64,000 nucleotides of DNA. Source: Luidia sarsii. Its lineage: Eukaryota; Echinodermata; Asteroidea; Paxillosida; Luidiidae. The stretch spans positions 14,694,951-14,758,950 of the forward strand of contig OX465112.1 of NCBI GenBank assembly GCA_949987565.1. Reading direction: 5' to 3'. Shown here one piece after another: positions 30,595 through 42,700 of this stretch. The position numbers and the translations under genes are program-made. Position 1 is the stretch's first letter, and each line of letters begins with the position of its first letter. The notes under the pieces were generated by a model. That model was not told the DNA's origin. It searched no databases and worked only from the letters and a program-made list of their open reading frames with translations.

Positions 30595-32137
30595 CTACAG
30601 CTGGACAAATCGCGTGCGACAGGCCTGGGACCTCAGCTGCATCTCCATGAGGAGTTTGGCCTGCCGCTGGCCCGCCCGCACGTTGTTGGCCCGGCTGAAG
30701 TTGACGTTCAGGTTGAAGTTGCGGAAGGGATTGCGGAACCGCCGCTGGGTCTGCTCCTCGTCCTTGGCCGGCGACGAGCCGTCTCCGTCGTCGTCGTCAT
30801 CGTCGTGGCCCGGGAAGTCGGCCGCCGTCTCCGCACCCTGACCCTCCTTGCCGGCGATCAGATCCGCCAGGGAATTCTCGCTGTGGGACTTGTACGGCGA
30901 CTTGGCCATCTGGACGCGGGGCACGGTCTTCAGGTGGCAGGGATCCAGCGGGAGGACCTCCGACAGAGGGTTGACCGTTACCAGGACGTCCCCCTCGTTG
31001 CCCAGCTCCGACAGCACGCGCACTTCTGGCTTCTTGACGTCGTCAGGCGATTGGAGATCCCCGGCTGGCTCTAGTCCGGATCGACGGCTCCCCTCCGCTT
31101 CCCCTCTGTTGCCGTTCTCGTCGGACGGCGTGTAAAACGCGACCGGTTCCTTGTTGTCCGGTCCCGTCTCGGCACTGTCTGGGGCTAGCTGCGGTTGCCC
31201 GTCTCCGGTCACATCACGCCGGTTGACGTGCATGCTTTGATCCTCCAGGATCGGTTGTCCCTGACCCATGTCCGAGACTGAGATGTTTCCGTTCACTTGA
31301 TGCTCGGGTATAGGGCTGTCTTGCGTGTCCTCCGCGAAACCGTCCGTTAGAGTTGAGACAGACGACGGTTCTTGGCGTTCGCCGTCGTCGGTGAAGAGCT
31401 GAGCTCTGGTCTGGCCGTCTCTCGGAGCCTGCTTCGGGGTGGACTGATTGCGCTCGGCGATGCGATCGTCGTAGACGGCCCTGCTCTTGGAGTGCTTCCT
31501 CCGCGGCGTAATGTGCCGCCGGCCGAAGCTCCGCTGGTTGCGACGCGGGTCGGTGGCCAGCTCGCCGCAGGTGGGCAGGACGATGTCGCCGTCGGTCAGC
31601 ATGACGGGGTCGTTCGGGTTCTCCTCGGGGCAGTTGGGCACGTTGCCGCCCAGGATCTCCAGGCAGTCGCCGATGCTCAGGGCGTCGTAGGAGGAGTCCG
31701 TGGAGGAGGAGTAGGGGCTGTCGTCAAAGTCGTCGTAGTCGTCGACGTCCGAAGCGCCGCCGGCCTTCGCCTCCTCGTCGCCGATCCGGACGCTGGGATC
31801 GTCGGCCGCGTCGCTGTCCCGGCTCTTCTGGTAGACCAGGGTGTGCGGGACGTGGCCCTGGCCGGGCTTCTTGCGGTTGCGGGCCCGCTGGATGGGGTTC
31901 AGACTGGTGACCTTGCTGCCGACGCTCTGCAGGTAGCGGGCCACGGCGGCCGTGCGCGGTCCGGCCCGGCCGCCCGCCTGGCTCCGGCGGGAGGAAGAGG
32001 GGGAGGGGCCGCCGTCCCGCCGCGGCGCGCTGTGCTTCTTGATGACCAGCTCCGGGACGAACTTGTCCTGCAGCCACATGGTCAGTCGCTTCTGGGAGGT
32101 CAGCTTGATCAGCTCCTGCGGAGCCTTGCGCGCTTTC
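30595..32137 (-). CDS. INPP5F: INPP5F last exon (disordered tail)
   Basis: A 1.5-kb exon of 513 codons and TAG. It starts [18 protein letters not shown]; the rest is Ser/Pro/acidic, with VLPTCGELA near the middle resembling VLPSCGIIA of human INPP5F. It is much richer in GC and CpG than surrounding DNA, which opens long frames on the other strand. Confidence 0.95.
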
Positions 32138-35100
32138 CTGGGAGAATCGCAGGAACAAACAAAAAAATGATGTCACACTCTCAGAGCATTTTTCAATTGT
32201 GAAAAATTCAAAGAGAGCTTGCATTTACTCGATGTATAATGTAATTAATGCTTTATGCCCAGTGGTTTACCCAAATGCCTCTTTTTGGTTCGGGTAAACC
32301 TTCTTTGAATTACATTCTCACCAGCACAAACATTTCCGGGGGGGGAGGGGTGGCGATTCTTTTATTCTTGACCTCACCTCTCCATCTTGTCCTCTAAGAC
32401 CTTCAGTCCGAGAGTGCCTGATGAACGGGCTTTGGCGAAGGCCTCGACGACATTGTGGAGTATATCTAAAGGCCACAAACAAACAACTAAATGTCATTGC
32501 AAATCCCTCCGGGGCCAAATTTCATAGAGCCGCTTAAGCGTGAAAATCTGCTAAGCAAAAAAGGTCTTCCTCGTATCAGCAGGATTTCAAACTGCACTGC
32601 GATGTGATGTCCATTGCTTTTGACTTGATTTCCACTCTCCTTTACTTAGCATGAAACAAAATTGAAGTTTGGGTAGGCAATGGGATCCTGTGACTCATGA
32701 GTTTTTGCGCTTAAGCACATTTTGACGCTTAAGCGGCTCTATGAAATTGACCCCTGAGCTTTGCTTCTAACTGGAGCTTTTCATCTTTTCATCTATGTCA
32801 TGGCCCAAACGGCCCTCAAGATGCTTTACATCCTGAGGGCCGGATGTTCTCCAACCACAGCGGGACCTTTCTCAAAGGCAGGCGGGCTCTTTCTACTTCT
32901 GAGAAGTCGCATCTCTGAGAGGTCCTGCTAGGATAGAAATGAGGGCACCCTGAATTGATCGATCTTCAGTCATCTGAGTCTGTTAACAGTTTGTAACATT
33001 TCTGGCAATCCAGAGTACCATGGAAAAATGTTGCAAACTGCTAAACTGAAATGACAAAGATGAAAAGTATTAAAAAAAAAAAATTGAGGGCCTGACGTTT
33101 TGATCCTGGGACCTTTTCTCTGCCTTTGGGAAAAGGCCCTCCTAGGATTGAAACGTCTGGCCCTCCTACCGGTACCTTTTGATTTCTGCAATATCTTAGG
33201 CCTTATACCTTAAACAAAGTTGATAGGTTCTCATTCAGATCTCTAAAAATCTAAAATCTAGAATCTGGGGCTAAGGAAAGAAGGAGATAGGGAGGGACTT
33301 GGCAAGGCTGGAGATAGGAAATGATATTCCTCTTCAAAGGGCCATATTGCACGCAGGTGGGAAACATGAACTAGGGAGGGAATTCCAGAGAGAGACAGAA
33401 AGTGAGAAGCTATTCTGATACCTCTTTGCTGTACATCTTTGCAGAGACAGAGTGTACGGGGGAGAGGAGGCAAACAGCCAGGGGGTGGATTTCACAAAGC
33501 CTTACGATGCACCGTATCTCAACTTGCAATGGATAATCCATAAATAAGACTTAAGGCTTTGCATGGTGGGTTAATCAATATAGGAAGGTTTGCAGTGACA
33601 CCATGTATAAGGTCTCTTAAAGAAGAGGTGTGGTTCTGAAAAGAACCTGAGTGGTAACTCGACGTTTCGACCAGTATTCTCCAGTGCGCTCTGGCCGACA
33701 TTCTCCTGATGACGGCCAGAGCATACTGGTCGAAGTTACCACTCAGGTTCTTTTCAGAACCACACCTCTTCTTTAAGAGACCTTATACATGGTGTCACTG
33801 CAAACCTTCCTATAATGGATAATCCATTGTCAGTTACCCATTGTTAATGACATCGTATGGTTTCTGTGCATTGCTCATTGCCTTGATCAAAAGTTACGAT
33901 GGGTTTGGTGAAAATGACTGAAGGTTGCTTGACACTTAAATGCCCTGACTTGGGGGAGTGGGGGGGGGAATAGATGGGATTAGGAGGGCTTCAGGCCAGG
34001 GACTCCTACCGTCAGATTCGTGGATGTCGCGGCCGGGAAGAACCTTCAGCCACCACTTAAATGCCCTGACTTGGGGGAGTGGGGGGGGGGGGAATAGATG
34101 GGATTAGGAGGGCTTGAGGCCAGGGACTCCTACCGTCAGATTCGTGGATGTCGCGGCCGGGAAGAACCTTCAGCCACCACTTAAATGCCCTGACTTGGGG
34201 GAGTGGGGGGGGGGGGAATAGATGGGATTAGGAGGGCTTGAGGCCAGGGACTCCTACCGTCAGATTCGTGGATGTCACGGCCGGGAAGAACCTTCAGCGT
34301 GTGGAAGTAGTTCTCTTCGCCGCAGAACGTGTGATAGACTCGGATGCACTTCTCCTTGCTGTTGCTGAAGAACGCTGCTGCCGAGCCTGTGACGGGAGTG
34401 GATTCACACCGCGGACAGTGAAACGGCGGCCAAGTATTCCGACCAGGATCACAATCAATGCGATAGCTGGTGATCGTTGGTTCATTCTAGTGAGTTGACC
34501 TTATTTCCCAAAATTGAAAGGAAACTTACCCCATTTTCTAAAACTGCTGGAGAGCTATCGGCTGCTTATTATTAATTGGATTTCCAAGCAGCCAATTCAC
34601 TCACATAAAAAGTTGCTCTCCCTCTGTCAAACCAACTCATCAACAACCTTCATTTTAAACAAACGGGCATTTCAACAAGGGTTTTAAAGCCCCTACACAA
34701 CATTGGTCGAGGTCAAAGAATAGCATCCATATGCTGTCTGATCCAACATATGCTTGAAATAGCACACCTGTGAAAATTTTAGCTCAATCCGCCAACCGAG
34801 TCTCAAGAAAATCGTGAAAACCGCTTCATTTGTTTCGCGAAAAAGCAGCATGTAACATTTCTGTTTTTGATCTTACCAATGTTGTGTAGGGGCTTTAAAC
34901 ACTGCATGCTCATTGCAGGGTCAAACCATTGTTGAAGTACATTCTCCCCGATGCAAAAATCATATCATATATGATCATACATGCATAAACAAATGAGTAT
35001 TCAGTTACCACAAATTGGTTTTTATTCAGACAATAAAGTAGGCAAGACATCATTCAAAGTTCCCACATCACTTAGGCCTGGTCTTGTCTCAGCACCAGCA

Positions 35101-36727
35101 TTTATCCAATACCTAATGCACGACTTCCGGTCCCACTTACCGACACTTAAGCCTGGTCTTGTCTCAGCACCAGCATTTATCCAATACCTAATGCACGACT
35201 TCCGGTCCCACTTACCGATGCCAATAGCCTGCATATCCTCAATATTTATCCTCTCGTACTGGGTAATTTTCTCTGCCTCGTCGTCATAGCTGCGAGCAAT
35301 GAATATAAATTAGCTCATCAACTAGGTTTGGGGAAAATTCATCATTCAGTGACAGTTTCATGGACACAAGTTGCAATATAATTTTTTAACTGACCACAGT
35401 ACCCGCCATCAGGAAAGTAATAACGGGGAAAGGTGAAACATAAAATTACAGTATCACCGAGGCACTTAACAACACCATGCACCAATCTCCAAATTCTAAA
35501 TGAATTCTACGATGTATCTGAATATGTCTGTAGCAATAAAGAATTATTATTATTATTAAATCCACACCACAACCTATATGTAGCCAGTGGCCAAACTTTC
35601 AAACTTGGTGCCGGGATTTAAGTGACCGACAAAGTTATTTCCTGGAAATCACCGAAGACCAATAAATTGTGCGACTGCGAGTGAGCGCTTATGCAATCAA
35701 AGGTTGCGACTGCGAGCGAGCGCTTACACGGCCGAGAGATGGTTTTGCGAGATTCACAGCAGGAGTACAGGTGCCCTTCAGTTTTTAGGGTTTTAACAAA
35801 TAAATTGAGCCATTTGAGATACCAGTTTGACATCTAAAAATGAAATAAAATAAATCACAGCATTTCCGGAAATCCCCCCAAAATAGCTCGAAACCTACCC
35901 CACAACCAAGCCAGTGTAGTAAGGTGCAATTACGTAATGAACAATAATAAACCAGTCAGGCGCGACCGGGGCGTGCACAAGCATGATGCAAGCCCTGCAC
36001 ACGTCAGTCGTATTCCTGAAACCATTCTGTGTGCTGTGCCTCTCTCTTGAGTTCCGTCAAGCGCCCAGGCTTCAACGGTGCGACTCACCATCTTGACGAA
36101 GACGACTCTGGTAATACATATTATCATTGAATGCAGCTATGGGCTAAACCCCATAGCTGCATTCATAACACCAGTGGCTAAACTTGGTGAAAACTGAAAA
36201 AAGAAGAAGTCCAATGTACGTTTACAGTTGGCAACTACTTTAGTCTGCTTGTATTGTATTGGTGATGCACTTACCTTGCAATGTAATAAGCTTTCTCTGT
36301 GATGAGCAGAATCACATCCCGATCATCGTCATCATCGGAGTCTTCTGAATCACTGCAAAGGTGAAACAAAGTACAGACACATTCTATGAACAGCGGAGAG
36401 ATGGGCTAGTATCGACAAAGATGACGCTAAGTGGACGGTTTCTTCGGTGACACCAAGTAACACAGCCAGTGAGAGGACCGGATGAGGGTTACAGGTTATT
36501 CAACTAACTTTTCACCCCGGAAGGGCTAATGGAGATGATGTCCAGATCTAAGGACGCACTCAGGGACCCGATTTGGAAGTAACAGTTGTACCCAAACTTT
36601 TTTTCTGTTTTTGTTTTGAAGGCTAGAGGGTCTGGAGGTTCAATCTATGATCTTTCCTCCTCGATCTTCCTCAGAAACAATGAAAATGTCAGGCATGCAT
36701 ACAGAAAAGCGGACTGACAGCTAGACT

Positions 36728-36760
<33 letters not shown>

Positions 36761-39700
36761 TTAGACCGACAAACAGACCGACAGACAGACAGACAGACAA
36801 ACCAGCTTACATTGGATCGCAGTTGATGAGCACCCATCCCCCTATATAATGCTTGACTTCGTGTTTGGGTATGAGCAGCTTCAGGCAGTGCTGGGTCAGC
36901 TGAGCAATGTTCTCCTCCTTGACGTTACTCCAGACCTCCTCAGCTGCTGCCTCCTCGTCCTGCTCAATGATGACACTCAAGTCCTCCAGGACCTCCTTGT
37001 TCCCCAGCATCAAATCTACAAGGCATGCCCAAACCAAAACATAGTATCAAGCCATCGGTTTTTATAGTCGCATGTTTACCACCACGCTTAACCACTTCGA
37101 GCCGGGACCTCCAAAATCGGAGCTGTGGGTTTGACTATGCGACGGGGCCCTCCGAATCCGGGCATCACTATTGTCCACATTTTAAACAAAGACTCTTTTC
37201 AGCTTACAACAAAACAATACGAATCAGTACAAAGACCCTCTTTGACGCAAGATGCCACATGAATTGCAAGATTAGCAGCAGTAATTGTGCAATTGCGGGG
37301 ACCTTTACTGTGGATGATCGAGGTATAGCTGCCACTGAAAGCACGCATGGGGGACATTGTGTTGGCATGCCACACAGCCCAACAGTCTTCGGTCAGGCAG
37401 TGGAATTCCACCCACATTCTTCACTGCACTCTGTACGCTCAGTTGGGGTCGACCAACTCAAAGATTTGACTTCCTGGAGTGGAGGCTGGAGTCTGCGGTC
37501 AGGGATCGTCAGTACCGCACACTGACGCCATATGGTGTATCACAACATACGACGGGTTATCCATCGTGAGTTGAGTTACGATGCATAGTAAAGGCTTTGT
37601 GACATCCAGCCCTGCTCGGTTACACCAGGAACTCACCGATAGTGACCTGCTTGTAGGCGTCCTTGAACTGGTTCTGCAGGTAGCGGTTGGCCGAGTGGTA
37701 GCCGTCCTTCATCACGCCGCTGATCTTCCTCTCCCCGGTCCGCGTGTAGTCTCCTTTCAAGGCTGCCGTGCCCGCATACTGCCGACTGATGATGTCGCCG
37801 TTGGAGGCCCACATGTCCTGGTAGGTCTGCCGGACGGAGGCCGGGAGCCGCTGGTCCGGGAGCAGAATGCCGAGCTTACGGAGCTGGGAGAGGGGAGAGG
37901 GAGGTTGGTAAGAGGGTCGGGGAAATAAAAAGGCTGGAAAATCTAGTAGGCTTATCCAGATACAGTTGAGAATGGAATCGAGATGAAATGAAAACAGAAG
38001 TAGAATGAAAATATAATTGAGGTGGAATGAAATAAAACGTAAAATGGAATGAGAGGTCAAAGGAAGTTCACTAAGGTCACGTGAGATGAAAATGAAGAAC
38101 AACGAAAATGAAAAGCCAAAATGAGACCCGCTCCAGGAAAAGGTGATGTAAGTTGCCAAAAATAAAAATGAAGATGTATACATGACTGGAAAGCCCACAT
38201 TGTAAGCTTTCTTTTGGTATATAGCAGAGCTCTATAACCCCTTCCTTGCTGTAGTTATGACATAATATATGCATATTATTAAGGTCCATGGAGTTAAAAT
38301 TACAAAAGGCGAGAAAACAGGCTCTGCTCTGAGGTGTAGGTGTAGGTTAATATCACTTAGTAACCAACATGTCCCTATGTCATAACCACGTTAATTTTTG
38401 TGAATAAAACCTGAAAGTATAAGCATTGAAGATATGATTTCAGAAGGAAAAAGACAATTGAATAAAAACAAATGAAAATCCTGATGCATAAGTAAAATGG
38501 ATCAAAGTGAAGTAAAAAAAAAAAAAAAAAGGAGAAAAATGGCAAAGAAAACGTAGACAGGACCAGGATTGGAATCCGAGGTTTTGTGTACCAGCATTGA
38601 ATGGTTTAATGCTTCTGACTGGCGCCTCCCCCACCCTATTTAATAGGAAGGCCACCATCTAAGGGCTGGATAGCTCAGATGGTAAGAGTGCTCACTGATA
38701 CGCAAAACTAGAGGTCATGAGTTCCGATCCCGGTCCAGTCAAAGTTTTCTTAGCCATTGTGAAGTTCCCAGTCATTTTCTTTTTCCTTTTTATTTCTTCG
38801 ACAAAAAATCAAAGAAAGGACAGTCTGCCAACAATCCAGCATGCTCCAATCCTTCTTGTATACCTGCATGCTGAGTACAGCCCTTGCCAGAGCAGTCTGC
38901 ACTACATTGGTCCTATCCAGACAATCCATGCAATTGATTCGAAAGATGCTCCGCTGTTCCAAGATCACACCTTGTCCATCGATCCTGCAGCCAACGGGAA
39001 CAACAACAACTCAGCAATTTGATGTCTTGGAGATTCAAACCATTCAAACTGATCATAATAACCTGATGTTTGCGTCGAGGAGAATGTAATTCAAAGAGGT
39101 TTTTGCCCTTGCTCGACATGGTAAACATTGAATGCTCAGTGCTTTGCCCGGCGCCTGATAAAAAATATTTCAGACTCCCGAATTCTAGTACGGACGTCTT
39201 AATCACTGGACCATCGAGCTGGTCGAGGTCGTGTGGAGGATTCGAATAATGTATAGCGGTGGGTACCACGTTGCATCGTAGATATAACCTGATGTTTATA
39301 ATAGGCCCTTTACGAATCCATGGATCAGGGCTAGGGCTTAGGCTTTGTCTCCGTCTGACAGAACCTGGAAATCAAGGTTGCGGTTTGTCAGCTAAGTTGA
39401 AGGTCTGTTGACTTGTTAAGCACATATTATTTATCAAAAACTGGGACCGAACGCTTGTTTCTAGATGTCTGTGACATTATAATGGGTAAGAGAAATGCGA
39501 CCAAAGCCTAAGCCTGAGCCTAGACCTTCATTTTGTAAGCGGCTCTAGTTTCATTCAAAGTAATGCGACATTGTTGCAAGCTGCTCACTGATTTAGATGA
39601 ATAGAAATCATTTCAAATCTCAAAACTATGACCCTGACTCTTTTCAGAAGAAGCCATCTAGGTTCAGAACTTCGTACTATTTTGTGTGTGTTTTTTTTTT

Positions 39701-42700
39701 TTTAAATACAAATTTGACCAAAACAAGGCTATAGAGCAACTCAAGGTTAAGGGCCAACGAAAGCAGGAGAAAGGGAGGGTCTCAGGAAGCCTACAGATAG
39801 GAATTGACATTCCTCTTTAAAAAGGGCAGATCGTAGGCAGGGGAAACATAAACCAGAAAGGGAATGACAGAGAAGAGGCTGACCAAAGGCAGAAGCTGTT
39901 CTGAAATCCTGATACCTCTTTGTTCTACGGAAGTGTAGTGGATGTTACTCATCAATTTTATTCATCCAACAGTTTTATTTCATCAAATAATTTGTTCTAC
40001 TTTGTTTTCTTCTAACAGCCAAGGAATCAGCTGATTGACTTAAAAATATCTATTTAACCACAGGTTTTCCACCACTGCATTTCTCTTACTTTACAAATCT
40101 CTGTGCAACCACACCCTTTGAAATGTATTCCTTTGTGCACTACTGGACTCAGACAGCTCATTCAATTAGTTCTAATTTTAGTTCGCCTGGAAAGCACACT
40201 ATTCTTGTGGCAGTACAGTAGTAAAGACAACAATGCTAAGCTCTGCCCTTACTGTTCATTGCTTTATTGTTCACCTAACCACAGACCAGACAGGCAGATT
40301 TTCTTTATTATGTGTGTACATCTCTGTGTGGACCTCAGTAAAAAAAAGCCCTCTGAGGGGCCACTCTGCTTCGAGCTTGCAACGAATGAACAGTGTACCG
40401 TGTATGTCTCTGCAGTATTTCCTTAGTATTTAGTAGATGCCTTAAATATCTACAGGAAGTGTAGGTTTGTTACGATGGTTACAATTTGTACATTTCCAGC
40501 CATTCGCTTCAGACACCAAGTTTCTGTAAAAACTAACATGCACTATAACCCTAAACCTTACCTGAAACCCTATGTTATAGCAACTGTCTCAAAAGTTAGA
40601 GGGCCAGACATTTTGATCCTAGCAGGAACATTCTCAAGATGTCACCTTTGAGAAAGGTCCTGCACGGATCGAAAGGTCAGGCCCTCTAACTTTTCAGTTT
40701 TATGTATTGCAGGTGGCTTTATTCAGTGAGCAGTTTGCAACAGTTTTTTTATTTACTCGGAACAACTGTGTTTGATTTACAAAGTGTCGGGGGCTATGGA
40801 ATAGATAGAAAAAACACATTCTTTACGAGGAGGGAGCTCTTACCAACAGAATCGCATGTCTTTGATGATATCCCTGATGCTGTCTACCAGGACGGACACA
40901 TTCTCAAACTTCAGGCCTCGACTGCGGAGGGAAAAAGCAACAGGTCAGAGGTTGAGACTGGCCGGAAAAGGGAGACCGATGAGGCGACGGTGGAACGAGG
41001 CCGATCTGAGGTACTCACAAAATTAATGACCGGCAGTTATACGGCAGTTCAATGGTTGAATTGCTTCCGACTGGCGCCCCCACTCCGGCAAAGACTAGCT
41101 GACGATATGGGAGGCCATTATCTAAGGGCTGGATAGCTCAGATGGGAAGAGCGCTGGTGCGAAAGACCAGTCAAAGTTTTCTTTGCCCTTTTTTCTTTTA
41201 AATTCGTACACATGTTCCCAGTCAGTTTTTCACATACATGTACATGTATTTGTTTGACAATGACCATTCAAATAAAATAAAACAAGCACAACTAAGTAGA
41301 GACGATACTCACCAATAGTCGTGAAAGTCAAAGGTGACATAGGTGACCAATGGGCTATTCAACAGAAGAATCTATAATAAAAAAATAAAAAAATAAAAAT
41401 CGGAAAATTTCATTAATATCCTATTTGTTTCATTCAGGCCAATAAGACAATGATTTATAAAAACTACAAAGATTTAACTAAAAGGTAAAGTACATCATTT
41501 GCGAAGGTCAAAGAATCGCTTCAATACTTTGTCAAACTCAACGTACATGTATACCGGTACATAAAATAAAACACTTAAGTTACCCACTGTGCAAGTTCTG
41601 GCTCAATTCTTCATCTGTGCTATGAGGAAAACCGTATAAAGGGCGGTGCAGTATTTGTAAAAGGAACTCTTTGTTCCAATGATCGCTCCACGGGATGCTT
41701 CTGCGGCTAGAAGTAACACGCAGCCCTATGTGAAATGGCTGCAGCCACTCGTTGACAACTTTCATAGACTCTTGTGTACTTTCAAGCCATAGCCAATTAA
41801 TTCGGACGCAGCCTAAGTTCAGGCATGCAAATGTCTGGATGAAACTGCGAGCACGAAGCACGAAGCCCTTACGGCGTGAGGTTTGGGGCCCCCGAAAATG
41901 TTGGATTCTAGATGCTCTGTGGTGCATTCTGAGCAGTTTTTAACCACTTATGACTTTAAGCTGAGTAACAGATTTGAATTTTTTTCAAGGCATACACTCA
42001 GAAAATTGAATTTTGGTTTACACAAAATGAAAAGTAAACATCAAAGATTTTTAACATGATCTCAGCATGTGTTTTAAATAATAGTTGGTGGAGAAGAAAT
42101 ATATATATATATATATTTTTTTTAAGGATTTTTTTTTTTTACGGCCGCATTTAAAAAAACGCGGAAATCTGCAAATCCGCGGAAAAGTTGCATGCCTGTA
42201 AGTTTCAATTTTTTTTTTTCTCGCACGGGCTCCATTTGCCGAATCAGCGGTGGTCCTTAAACGTACCTGCTTCATGAAGGCTTGGCCGATGATGTCCTCT
42301 CTGCCCATCTGCTCAACCAGGTTGACGATGGCCACCCGCCTATAGAGGGCGGTCTGCTCCTCAAAGTGCGCCTCGCAGGCTGGCCTCGTCTCCTCCTCAT
42401 CTGCGGCGAGAAGGAAAAAGGAGGTAAGGCAGTCTCCTGACAACGGGCAGAGTACACACCACCCGAAAACATTGAGTCACAGGCTCTTATCAGAGCCACA
42501 CACCTCCGTGAAAGAGAAGTGCTACATGGTGTCACCGCAAACCTTCCACTTAGTATTTGCACTTCAAGTCTTATCTGGCAAATCTCCTCATACGTTATCT
42601 ATGGGACAAGACACGGTGCAACGGCCCAAGGAAGTCCCCAAGTTCATTTGCCCGATTCTATTTACATCATCCTATTTCTCTGCTACCCGAAATCCCACAA

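Noticed and set aside
29588..30841. Plus-strand frames over the 170-bp satellite
   Set aside because: The period is not a multiple of three, so the frame changes each unit; no protein character.
31372..32202. Open frame of 276 codons on the plus strand
   Set aside because: Antisense to the GC-rich last exon of INPP5F; a composition artefact.
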